From positions 62,001-126,000 of the forward strand of contig NZ_JAFBGA010000007.1 in assembly GCF_016909575.1 (NCBI RefSeq): a DNA stretch of 64,000 nucleotides, given 5' to 3'. Both the position numbers and the translations under genes were made by a program. Numbering within the stretch: the first letter of the stretch is position 1; every line of letters starts with the position of its first letter. The notes below the pieces were generated by a model. The model ran no database searches. It was given only the letters and a program-made list of their open reading frames with translations, and had not been told where the DNA came from. Positions 42,143 through 50,139 of this stretch are shown here, in pieces. The stretch is from Streptomyces sp. HB132. Lineage in GTDB: Bacteria > Actinomycetota > Actinomycetes > Streptomycetales > Streptomycetaceae.

Positions 42143-43456
42143 ATGGCCGCGACCGGACGGCACCGCAGATACCAGCCCAGCCGTATCAACCGTGCTTCGC
42201 TCACGGTGACGGTGGGAGGCGCCGGCATCGCGCTCCCGCTTCTCACGGCTGCCTCGGCAGGTGCTGCCACGACCGATGTGTGGGAGAAGGTCGCCGCCTG
42301 CGAGTCGACCGGCAACTGGCACATCAACACGGGCAACGGCCACTACGGGGGACTGCAGTTCACCCGGTCGACCTGGGCGGCCTACGGAGGTACGGCGTTC
42401 GCCGCGCGGGCCGACCTCGCGACCAAGGACCAGCAGACGGCCGTCGCCGAGAAGGTGCTCGACGGGCAGGGGCCGGGAGCCTGGCCGACGTGTTCCGTGC
42501 GAGCGGGCCTGAAGCAGGGCGGGAGCACGCCCGACCTCGCCCCGCAGTCGAAGCGCCAGGTGGCCGCCGACGCCCGTCAGGACGAAGCGGCGGAGTCCGG
42601 GGCTTCGGAGAGGACCTCCCGTACCGCCGGGGCGGCCAGGACATCACCCACCGCCGTGCCCGGCCTGCGTGACTCGTACACCGTCGCGCGCGGCGACTCC
42701 CTCTCCGGTATCGCGTCCGCCGAACAGGTCGAGGGCGGCTGGCAGCGGTTGTACTCGGCCAACCGCACCGTGGTCGGTGCCGACCCCGACCTCATACTCC
42801 CGGGACAGCGGCTGACCCTCGACGTGGCTGCCGCGCCCCGCACGGCCCCCGGGCAGAAGGCCGAGCCCGAGCGCGCCACCCCGAAGGCCCGGGAGAAGGC
42901 CGAGTCACGGACCGCCGCACCCGAGCCCAAGGCCACGGAGAGGGCGACTCCCGCGCCCGCCGCACCCAAGGCCACGGAGAAGCCCGCGACCGCCGCTCGT
43001 GAGCAGGCGGCGAAGCCCGCCGCCAAGCCCGAGAAGAAGGCGTCCAAGCCGCGTACCGGTTTCACCGCCCCCGTGTCGGCCCGCACCGGGACTCCGTACC
43101 ACCAGGCCGGTTCATGGTCCAGCGGCTACCACACGGGTGTCGACTTCCCGGTCCCCACCGGCACCTCGGTGAAGGCTGTTGCGTCCGGGAAGGTCGTCTC
43201 CGCCGGCTGGGCGGGCGCCTACGGCTACGAGATCGTCATCCGCCACGGCGACGGCAGGTACAGCCAGTACGCACACCTCTCCTCGCTCCACGTGCGCGAG
43301 GGGCAGCAGGTCGGCAGCGGTCAGCGCATCGCACGCTCGGGTTCCACCGGAAACAGCACCGGCCCGCATCTCCACTTCGAGATCCGCACCGGCCCCGGAT
43401 ACGGATCCGACATCGACCCCCTGGCCTACCTCAGGTCCGGCGGCGCCAGCGTCTGA
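42143..43456 (+). CDS. Rpf-LysM-M23 cell-wall hydrolase
   Basis: A 437-residue secreted protein. A signal peptide (SLTVTVGGAGIALPLL to ASAGA) precedes a resuscitation-promoting-factor domain (WEKVAACESTGNW with the catalytic Glu, GGLQFTRSTWAAYGG), a LysM repeat (SYTVARGDSLSGIASAEQV), a long Ala/Lys/Pro-rich linker (~residues 235-315) and an M23 endopeptidase (GYHTGVDFPVPTGTSVKAV; GRYSQYAHLSS; GPHLHFEIR). It could cut both glycan and peptide bonds of peptidoglycan, as proposed for RpfD-type proteins in spore germination and growth. ATG 42143 follows GGGGGAG. No c-di-AMP riboswitch core was seen upstream. Confidence 0.93.
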   Translation: MAATGRHRRYQPSRINRASLTVTVGGAGIALPLLTAASAGAATTDVWEKVAACESTGNWHINTGNGHYGGLQFTRSTWAAYGGTAFAARADLATKDQQTAVAEKVLDGQGPGAWPTCSVRAGLKQGGSTPDLAPQSKRQVAADARQDEAAESGASERTSRTAGAARTSPTAVPGLRDSYTVARGDSLSGIASAEQVEGGWQRLYSANRTVVGADPDLILPGQRLTLDVAAAPRTAPGQKAEPERATPKAREKAESRTAAPEPKATERATPAPAAPKATEKPATAAREQAAKPAAKPEKKASKPRTGFTAPVSARTGTPYHQAGSWSSGYHTGVDFPVPTGTSVKAVASGKVVSAGWAGAYGYEIVIRHGDGRYSQYAHLSSLHVREGQQVGSGQRIARSGSTGNSTGPHLHFEIRTGPGYGSDIDPLAYLRSGGASV

Positions 43457-44634
43457 AGGCTTCCCGCCGGGCCCTCTAAGTCACCCCGGCGGGCCGAGCC
43501 GGCAGCGGGCCGTCCGGCGCGGAACTCCACGCGCCCGCCACCGTGGTCCAACGGCAGGGTCAACGGGAGGGAGAGCGCCGTGGGCGCCGGAAAAGGGTCC
43601 GGAAGGACCGCCGCCCCCTGAGGCACGGCGGGCTTGGCCGGTTCGGGCAGCACGACCGTGTGAGGCGCCCCCGCACCCTCGGCCGGGACGTCGGCGTGCC
43701 CCTCCGGCGTACCCTTCCCGGCCCCCGCTCCCTCCGGCGTCCGCCGGCTGCTCCGCGCCCCTTCCCGCGTCCGCCGTCCGGCTGCCGGCCACTCCTGGCC
43801 GTTCCGCTCCGCACCCACCCGCTCCGTGGTCAGCAGCACCAGACCGGCCGCCGCCAGCGCGCCGCAGCCGAGTGCGAGCAGGGTGCCCGTCATGCCGTAG
43901 CGGAACTGCTCCCCGAACATGGTGATGCCCACGGCTGCGGCCACGACGGGGTTGACCACGGTGACCGTCGCCAGCGGCGCCGTCAGCCCCGCGCCCCGGT
44001 ACGCCGCCTGGGAGAGCAACAGCCCCGACGCCGCGAGCCCGGCGATGACCAGAAGGGTCGGCAGGCCTGAGGTCACCGAGCCGGATGTCCACTCCACGGC
44101 CACCGTCTTCGTGAACACCGACGCGATGCCGAAGGCGACGCCGGCGCCGGTGGCCAGCACCACGCTGCGCAGCATCGGCCGGTGCAGTCCCCGGGCGAGG
44201 ACCATCAGCAGCGCCACGGCGCCGAAGGTCCCGGCCGCGAGCACCAACTGCTCCGGTCCGGCCAGCGTGTGCGATCCCGCGCTACCGGTGAGGGCCAGCA
44301 ACCCGGCCAGGCCGACCGTGGCCATCAGGGCGCCACGCCACGCGGTCCGCCCCGCCCTGCGGCGGACGAAGAGCGCCGCCATCGGAAGCGCGAAGACGAT
44401 CGTCAGGGCTCCGAGGGGCTGTACGAGGCTGAGCGGTCCGTAGGCGAGCGCCACGACGTGAAGCACGGCTCCCACACCGTTGAGCGCCACGGCGACCCAC
44501 CAGGCGCCGTTGCGCAGCGGTGCGTACGGGCGGCTGTCACCGGCCGCGGCCACGCGCTCCTGCACGATCGCGCCGGCCGCGTACGCGACCGCGGAGACCA
44601 GGGACAGCAGCACGGAAAACGCGAGGGAACTCAT
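43426..44634 (-). CDS. DMT-family transporter with long C-terminal tail
   Basis: A 402-residue membrane protein with about ten helices in residues 1-285 (LSLVSAVAYAAGAIVQERVA; LGALTIVFALPMAALFV; VTVVNPVVAAAVGITMFGEQ), the pattern of EamA/DMT transporters. The remaining ~115 residues are a hydrophilic Gly/Pro/Arg-rich tail with repeated TPEGAGAGKG/TPEGHAD units, with no predicted fold. ATG 44634 is chosen from closely spaced options. The 3' end overlaps the convergent Rpf gene by 31 bases. Substrate unknown. Confidence 0.85.
   Translation of the reverse strand: MSSLAFSVLLSLVSAVAYAAGAIVQERVAAAGDSRPYAPLRNGAWWVAVALNGVGAVLHVVALAYGPLSLVQPLGALTIVFALPMAALFVRRRAGRTAWRGALMATVGLAGLLALTGSAGSHTLAGPEQLVLAAGTFGAVALLMVLARGLHRPMLRSVVLATGAGVAFGIASVFTKTVAVEWTSGSVTSGLPTLLVIAGLAASGLLLSQAAYRGAGLTAPLATVTVVNPVVAAAVGITMFGEQFRYGMTGTLLALGCGALAAAGLVLLTTERVGAERNGQEWPAAGRRTREGARSSRRTPEGAGAGKGTPEGHADVPAEGAGAPHTVVLPEPAKPAVPQGAAVLPDPFPAPTALSLPLTLPLDHGGGRVEFRAGRPAAGSARRGDLEGPAGSLQTLAPPDLR
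43463..43493 (+). terminator. Terminator of the Rpf gene inside the convergent gene
   Basis: CCCGCCGGG (43463-43471) pairs with CCCGGCGGG (43485-43493) around a 13-base loop. It begins 7 bases after the Rpf stop codon but lies within the 3' coding end of the opposite-strand transporter gene, whose stop is at 43426. Confidence 0.65.
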
Positions 44635-44871
44635 GTACACCACGATGTCCCGTCGGAACCGCCGCTTCGTCGTCCTTGAGGCGGCGATTCGGCGTACTGC
44701 TCCAGTAGTACGTCCAGCACTCCTGGGTCCTCCTCTCGACGGTAGTCCTCCTGGCCCGAAGGCTCAGAAGTTCGTCGCGGAGGTCACCCGGTGCTGTTCT
44801 CCCGCTGCGCGGGGTTTCCGAAATCCCCGTCGAACCGGGACTGTGCCCGGGGCGTGGCGCCGGGAAGTCGT

Positions 44872-45327
44872 TCAGGTGCTGAGCGTGAACTCGGCGCGGA
44901 TGCGCTTCCCGACGGGCACCCGCTCGGCCGTGACCCGGTCGCAGAGGGCGACCACGATCTCCATGCCGTGACCGCCGAGGCGCGCCGGGTCCGGTGAGTA
45001 CAGCACCGGGAGCGCCGTGCTGCTGTCGTACACCGTGACGCTGATGCGCCGCGCGTCGCCCTCCAACTCCAGGAGGTACGGACCGTGGCTGTAGCGGTCG
45101 GCGTTGGTGACGAGTTCGCTGACCGCCAGCATCAGGTCGCTGCGGGTGTGCTCCCCGAGGACCGCGAGCCACTCCGCCACCAGCCGCGCGAGGAATCGGT
45201 CGGCGAGCGCCCGGGCCTGCGCGATGCATCCCGGCTCGCCGTCGAAGACCTCAGCGGTGAGCAGAACCTCCGTGGACGGGGGCCCCTGTAGGGGGCCGTC
45301 CGACCGTGAGGTGGCCTGTTCGTTCAT
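44872..45327 (-). CDS. RsbW-like HATPase regulatory kinase
   Basis: A 151-residue stand-alone HATPase_c_2 protein of the anti-sigma-factor kinase class. The N box is LAVSELVTNADRYSHGP, followed by YDSSTALPVL and GGHGMEIVVAL; the usual DxGxG is degenerate (VYDSSTALP), as in many streptomycete members. Such proteins bind or phosphorylate STAS antagonists or sigma factors. It lies about 100 bases downstream of the response-regulator gene, at the end of a block headed by a SigF-type sigma gene, so a partner-switch role is likely. No STAS protein is in the window. Confidence 0.85.
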   Translation of the reverse strand: MNEQATSRSDGPLQGPPSTEVLLTAEVFDGEPGCIAQARALADRFLARLVAEWLAVLGEHTRSDLMLAVSELVTNADRYSHGPYLLELEGDARRISVTVYDSSTALPVLYSPDPARLGGHGMEIVVALCDRVTAERVPVGKRIRAEFTLST

Positions 45328-45425
45328 GTGCTCCAGCCAAAGCGCCGCAGGGGAGGTCTCAGACCTTTTCTCGCCGTTCGTCTACCCGCGTCGAGAGATC
45401 CCACTCCGGGGGATCCCTCCAGATC

Positions 45426-45869
45426 TTACGCACGCGGAGGCAACCGGACCACGCTGACGAAGAAGTCGTCGATCTGGCGCACCGCCCCGATGAACTGCTC
45501 CAGGTCGACCGGCTTGGTGACGTAGGCGTTGGCGTGGAGCTTGTAGCTCCGGAGGATGTCCTCCTCGGCCGACGAGGTGGTGAGCACCACCACCGGGATT
45601 AGCGCCATGTCGGGGTCGGTCTTGATCCGCTCGAGCACCTGCCGGCCGTCGTACTTCGGCAGATTCAGGTCGAGGAGTACCAGGTCGGGGCGCGGCGCAT
45701 CGGCGTACTCGCCCTGGCGGTACAGGAAGTCCAGCGCCTCCTGGCCGTCGCGCACCACATGGAGGGTGTTGCGGATCTTGTTGTCCTCGAACGCCTCACG
45801 GGTCATCAGTTCGTCGCCGGGGTCGTCCTCGACGAGCAGGACCTCGATGGGCTTGACGTCGTCGTTCAC
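45426..45869 (-). CDS. Single-domain response regulator (Rcp1-like)
   Basis: A 147-residue receiver with no output domain: acidic pocket LLVEDDPGDELM, phospho-acceptor in LVLLDLNLPKYDGRQVL, and lysine in YVTKPVDLEQF. The VEDDPGDE start and the extended alpha4 region are typical of regulators paired with phytochrome-type kinases. Its ATG overlaps the histidine-kinase stop as a 4-base overlap, so the two are a cognate pair. Without an output domain it probably acts by protein contact, perhaps with the phosphatase encoded two genes upstream. Confidence 0.92.
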   Translation of the reverse strand: MNDDVKPIEVLLVEDDPGDELMTREAFEDNKIRNTLHVVRDGQEALDFLYRQGEYADAPRPDLVLLDLNLPKYDGRQVLERIKTDPDMALIPVVVLTTSSAEEDILRSYKLHANAYVTKPVDLEQFIGAVRQIDDFFVSVVRLPPRA

Positions 45870-47491
45870 TGGGTGTCTCCCGACCGGGGGGTGAGTGGGG
45901 CGGGGGCGAGCAGCTCCGCCGTGGTGTGCGTGGGTGCCTCAGGAAGTACGGGCAGGGTGAAGTGGATCAGTGTGCCCTCGGCCGGTTCCGGGTCCAGCCA
46001 GATCCGGCCACCGTGGAACTCGATGATCTTGCGGCAGAGGGAGAGCCCGATGCCGGTTCCCTCGTACTCGTCGCGGGCGTGCAGACGCTGGAAGATGACG
46101 AACACCTTGTCGGCGAACTCCGGCGCGATCCCGATGCCGTTGTCGGCGACCGTCAGATGCCAGACGTCGTCCTCCCGGACACACCCGACGGTGATCCGGC
46201 ACGGCACGTCGGCGCGGCGGAACTTGACGGCGTTCCCGATGAGGTTCTGCCACACCATGGTGAGCGACGTCGAGTCGCCGAGGAGCTCCGGCAGCGGTTC
46301 CTCGCGGGCGATGACGGCCCCGGCGTCCTCGACGGCCAGGGTGAGGTTGGAGAGGGCCCTGTCCAGTGCCGCGTCGAGGTCGACCGGCTTCCAGCTCTGC
46401 TGCACCCGCCCCACCCGGGAGAAGGTGAGCAGATCGTTGATCAGTACCTGCATCCGCTTGGCGCCGTCGACCGCGAAGTCGATGTACTGAAGGCCGCGGT
46501 CGTCCAGCACCGAGCCGTACCGCTTCTCCAGCAGTTGGCAGAAGGAAGCGACCTTCCGCAGCGGTTCCTGGAGGTCGTGCGAAGCCACGTAGGCGAACTG
46601 CTCGAGTTCGGAGTTGGACCGTCGCAGCTCCGCGGTCTGCTCGGCCAGCAGCGTCTCCCGCTCCTGGGACTCGGCCAGCTCCTCCACCAGGCGCCGGCGC
46701 ATGTCCTCGGCCGCCGCCGCCACCGCTCTGACGTCCGAGGGACCGCGGACCTCGATCTTTCCCGTGAAGGCACCCGACCGCACCTTGTCCGACGCCGCTC
46801 TCAGAGCGTCCAGCGGCCGGCCCACCATGCGGTGCAGCAGCAGGCTGAGGGACACGACCGTCAGTACGAAGCCCGCCACCAGAGCGATGAGCACCCGGTC
46901 CCGAGTGGTACGCGCGTCATCGAGCTGGGTGCGGGCGTCGTCCCGGGCGTCGTCCAGATGACGCTGCTCGACGGTGTAGAGAGCGCGCAGCGTGTCGAAC
47001 TCCGACTTGCTCCGCAGGATCGGAGCGGACGACGCACCGGTCGGTCCGCTCGCCCGCACCGCGGCGATCAGCGGCTCCGCCTGCAGGGTCCGCCACTCCC
47101 GCGCGGCCTTCTCGATCCGGTCCAGGTCGTCGACGTACGGCTGCTCGTTCCCGATCAGCTCACGCACCCGGGCCAGCCGGTCCCGCTCGGCCCGCATGCC
47201 CGACTCGTAGGGTTCGAGGAACGAGGTGTCACCGGTGAGCGCGAAACCGCGTACGCCGGTCTCCTGGTCCAGGAGCGAGTTCTGCAACTGGAACGAGGCG
47301 GAGCGGGCGGGCTGGATCCGGTCCACCAGGTCCGTTGTCCGGTCGGAGATGCGGGACAGTACGAGCCCGCCCACGACGAGGCACCCGCAGACCACCAGGA
47401 CGAAGCCGCCCAGGATCAGATGGACCCAGTTCTGCACCGAAAGCCGGGCTATCCGTCCGGGCCGCTCGGAGGTCGTACGCGTGGTGCTCAT
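45866..47491 (-). CDS. CHASE3-HAMP sensor histidine kinase
   Basis: A 541-residue kinase. A first membrane helix (HLILGGFVLVVCGCLVVGG) precedes a CHASE3 sensor (RSASFQLQNSLLDQETGVRG; FLEPYESG). A second helix (VLIALVAGFVLTVVSLSLLL) is followed by HAMP (RPLDALRAASDKV), a short coiled coil, and HisKA with the phospho-histidine in FAYVASHDLQEPLRKV. The ATPase has N box WQNLIGNAVKF, DNGIGIAPEF and GTGIGLSLCRKI. It overlaps both neighbours by 4 bases: the receiver-PP2C gene upstream and the response regulator downstream. Confidence 0.93.
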   Translation of the reverse strand: MSTTRTTSERPGRIARLSVQNWVHLILGGFVLVVCGCLVVGGLVLSRISDRTTDLVDRIQPARSASFQLQNSLLDQETGVRGFALTGDTSFLEPYESGMRAERDRLARVRELIGNEQPYVDDLDRIEKAAREWRTLQAEPLIAAVRASGPTGASSAPILRSKSEFDTLRALYTVEQRHLDDARDDARTQLDDARTTRDRVLIALVAGFVLTVVSLSLLLHRMVGRPLDALRAASDKVRSGAFTGKIEVRGPSDVRAVAAAAEDMRRRLVEELAESQERETLLAEQTAELRRSNSELEQFAYVASHDLQEPLRKVASFCQLLEKRYGSVLDDRGLQYIDFAVDGAKRMQVLINDLLTFSRVGRVQQSWKPVDLDAALDRALSNLTLAVEDAGAVIAREEPLPELLGDSTSLTMVWQNLIGNAVKFRRADVPCRITVGCVREDDVWHLTVADNGIGIAPEFADKVFVIFQRLHARDEYEGTGIGLSLCRKIIEFHGGRIWLDPEPAEGTLIHFTLPVLPEAPTHTTAELLAPAPLTPRSGDTQ

Positions 47492-48741
47492 GAGTCGGCC
47501 TTCCAGCCCAGATGGAGAACGGCGACGTCGTCGGCCAGACCGCCGTAAGGAGAAGCGCTCTCGGTGGCCTCGGCGATCAGCGCGTCGACGAACGCGCGCG
47601 GTTCCAGGGCGCCGTGCCTGCCGGCCATGGCCAGCAGGCCGTCCTCGCCGAGCCGCGACTTGGGCCCCGTACGCCCCTCGAACAGACCGTCGGTGAACAG
47701 GATGAGCTCACTGCCCGGCAGGAGTTCCAGCTCAGTGATCGACCAGCGGCCGGCACCGGGCAGGAGACCGAGGGCCATGCCCGCGTCCGGCTCGACCCAG
47801 CCGACGTCCGTGCCGCGCCGCAGCAGCAGTCCGGGGTGCCCGGCCCGTGCGATGAACACCCTGTCCCTGCCGGGCGGGAAGACGAGCGTGGTCAGCGTGG
47901 CGAACACATGGGGATCGGACCGCTCGGCGACGAGTATCCCCTCCAGGAGACCGATCTTCTCGCGCTGCGTGACTCCGGTCAGCACGGCCGTGCGCCAGGC
48001 GACCCGCAGACAGACGCCGAGGGCGGCCTCCGCCGCACCGTGTCCGGACACGTCGCCGATCACCGCGTGCACCGCACCGTCGGCGGTCTGCACCACATCG
48101 TAGAAGTCGCCGCTCAGCAGACCGTGGGCACGTCCGGCCTCGTAGCGTGCGGCCACCTGGAAGCCGTCGTCCAGCAGCAGCGGGATCGGCAGCAGGGCGC
48201 GCTCCAGGCGGGCGTTCTCCTGGGCGATCAGCCGACTGGTCCGCATCGCGGCGGCAGACCGCTCGGCGTGCTTGCGCTGCAGGGCGTAGCGGACCGCGCG
48301 GCCCAGCACCTCGGGATCGATCCGGCCCTTGACGAGGTAGTCCTGGGCGCCCTGCGCCACGGCGGACAGCCCGGTCTCCGACTCGTCCAGCCCCGTCAGC
48401 ACGATGACCGCCGCGTCGGGAGCGGACTCGACCAGCTGACGGACGGCGTCGAGGCCGTTCACATCGGGCAGATGCAGGTCCAGCAGGACACAGACGGGCG
48501 TGTGGCAGCCCAGGAGGAACCGCCGCGCCTCGGCGAGCGTCTTGCACCACGTGAGCGGGGCGTCCAGTTCGCTGTCGGTGAGCATCTCCTCGACCAGCAG
48601 GGCGTCCCCGGAGTCGTCCTCGACCAAGAGCAGGACCGCGTCCACGTCCCAGACGGACGTGTCGGTCGGTGCCTTCTGCTGCTCCGGAATCCCGTTGAGT
48701 TCCTGCACACGCGCAGAGGTGTCCAACGGCGACTCGGCCAC
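47488..48741 (-). CDS. Receiver-PP2C (SpoIIE-type) phosphatase
   Basis: A 417-residue protein with an N-terminal receiver (LLLVEDDSGDALL; VLLDLHLPDVNGLD; YLVKGRIDPEV) joined by a coiled coil (~residues 160-185) to a PP2C/SpoIIE domain (LLSGDFYDVVQT; GDVSGHGAAEAALG; ELILFTDGLFEGR; GLADDVAVL). Metal-binding Asp residues are present. Phosphorylation of the receiver would control dephosphorylation of a STAS antagonist and release a sigma factor. The GTG at 48741 has a strong GGAAGGGGTGGAG upstream. It is the first gene of the kinase-regulator operon just downstream of the sigma gene. Confidence 0.92.
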   Translation of the reverse strand: MAESPLDTSARVQELNGIPEQQKAPTDTSVWDVDAVLLLVEDDSGDALLVEEMLTDSELDAPLTWCKTLAEARRFLLGCHTPVCVLLDLHLPDVNGLDAVRQLVESAPDAAVIVLTGLDESETGLSAVAQGAQDYLVKGRIDPEVLGRAVRYALQRKHAERSAAAMRTSRLIAQENARLERALLPIPLLLDDGFQVAARYEAGRAHGLLSGDFYDVVQTADGAVHAVIGDVSGHGAAEAALGVCLRVAWRTAVLTGVTQREKIGLLEGILVAERSDPHVFATLTTLVFPPGRDRVFIARAGHPGLLLRRGTDVGWVEPDAGMALGLLPGAGRWSITELELLPGSELILFTDGLFEGRTGPKSRLGEDGLLAMAGRHGALEPRAFVDALIAEATESASPYGGLADDVAVLHLGWKADS

Positions 48742-48852
48742 ACTCCACCCCTTCCGACGGACGGCTCACCCATGGCCGTATCGGCAGGAATCATATGTGA
48801 CGGAGGCCCGGCACCAGGCCGGGCCTCCGGTGATCCGTGTGTGCGCCGCTGA

Positions 48853-49749
48853 TCAGGCCTCGACGCTCATGCCCGCGCGCAGACGCTGGACGATCCTGCC
48901 CAGCAGACGCGACACGTGCATCTGGGAGACGCCGAGCTCCGCGCCGATCTGCGCCTGCGTCATCTCCTGCCCGAAGCGCATGTTGACGATCTTCCGCTCC
49001 CGCTCGTCCAGCTGCCGCAGCAGCGGGGCCAGGGCGTGCAGATTCTCGACGCTTTCCATCCCCGGGTCGTCCTCGCCCAGGAGGTCGGCGTAGGCGCGCT
49101 GGTCGCTGCCCGATTCGCTGTCGGCGTTCGGGGTGTCCAGCGAGCCGGCGGAGTAGCCGTTGGCGGCGACCAGGCCCTCGATGATCTCCTCCTCGGGGAG
49201 ATCGAGGTGCGCCGCGAGCTCGGCGACCGTCGGATCGCGGTCGAGCTTCGCCGACAGCTGCTCCTTGGCCTTGGCCAGCTCGACCCGCAGCTCCTGCAGC
49301 CGTCGCGGCACGTGCACGGACCAGGTCGTGTCGCGGAAGAAGCGCTTGATCTCACCGACGATGTAGGGCACCGCGAAGGTGGCGAACTCGACCTCGCGCG
49401 AGAGGTCGAACCTGTCGATCGCCTTGATGAGGCCGATCGTCCCCACCTGGATGATGTCCTCGGTGTCGTCACCGCCCCGGTTGCGGAACCGCGAGGCGGC
49501 GAAGCGAACCAGGGAGAGGTTCATCTCGATGAGGGTGTTCCGCGCGTACTGGTGCTCGTGCGTGCCCTCCTCGAGGACCTGGAGCCGGTCGAAGAAGAGC
49601 TTCGACATGGCCCGGGCATCCTGAGGGGCCACCTTGCCGGCGTCCTCGATCCAAGGAAGCCCAGCCGTGTCGGAAACCGCTTCCGCCTCGCCGCACCGCG
49701 TGGCCGCCGTGCCGATCGCTTCGGTGGTTCGCGCTGACATGGCCGTCAT
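48853..49749 (-). CDS. SigB/F/G-type RNA polymerase sigma factor
   Basis: A 298-residue group 3 sigma factor. Region 2 has NTLIEMNLSLVRFAASRF and DIIQVGTIGLIKAIDRFDL; region 3 has WSVHVPRRLQELRVELAKA; region 4 has NMRFGQEMTQAQIGAELG and VSQMHVSRLLGRIVQRL. This is the streptomycete SigB/F/G/H/I class controlling sporulation and osmotic stress, governed by RsbW-type anti-sigma factors. ATG 49749 follows GGAGGG. The downstream receiver-PP2C, kinase and RsbW-like genes fit its control. Which paralogue it is cannot be decided here. Confidence 0.9.
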   Translation of the reverse strand: MTAMSARTTEAIGTAATRCGEAEAVSDTAGLPWIEDAGKVAPQDARAMSKLFFDRLQVLEEGTHEHQYARNTLIEMNLSLVRFAASRFRNRGGDDTEDIIQVGTIGLIKAIDRFDLSREVEFATFAVPYIVGEIKRFFRDTTWSVHVPRRLQELRVELAKAKEQLSAKLDRDPTVAELAAHLDLPEEEIIEGLVAANGYSAGSLDTPNADSESGSDQRAYADLLGEDDPGMESVENLHALAPLLRQLDERERKIVNMRFGQEMTQAQIGAELGVSQMHVSRLLGRIVQRLRAGMSVEA

Positions 49750-50139
49750 GGTGTCGCCCTCCCTGGTGTCCGCTGCAGTGACGAGCGCATTCCCGGGAAT
49801 CCGGAAGTAATGCCACCGGATGCCGAACTTTTTCGCGGAGATTCCAGGAAGGGCCGGATGAGCACCGTCGGACGTGACGCTCGGTGAGTGCCGGGGGTGT
49901 TTCCGTGATCGGTCACCGTCTCCGGCGTCGCTGCCGGCCGCACGACCGCGGGCGCGTAGCGGCTTCCCCCGGTGGGACGGGAGCCGGAAGTGGCAGCCGA
50001 ACGGAGCAGCGCACGACTCGTGGCAGACTTGACCGGGGCATTCCGCCCGTGCGCGCCTGCCCTCGCCGGCTCCCGGCCGGATCACTCCCCACTTCGAAGC
50101 CCGACAGCGGCATGAGTGACGAGTGACAGAGGAACGGCA
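49750..50139. other. Divergent promoter region of sigma factor and SDR genes
   Basis: About 390 bases between two divergent starts. No small gene, RNA or palindrome stands out. It should carry both promoters. Confidence 0.5.
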
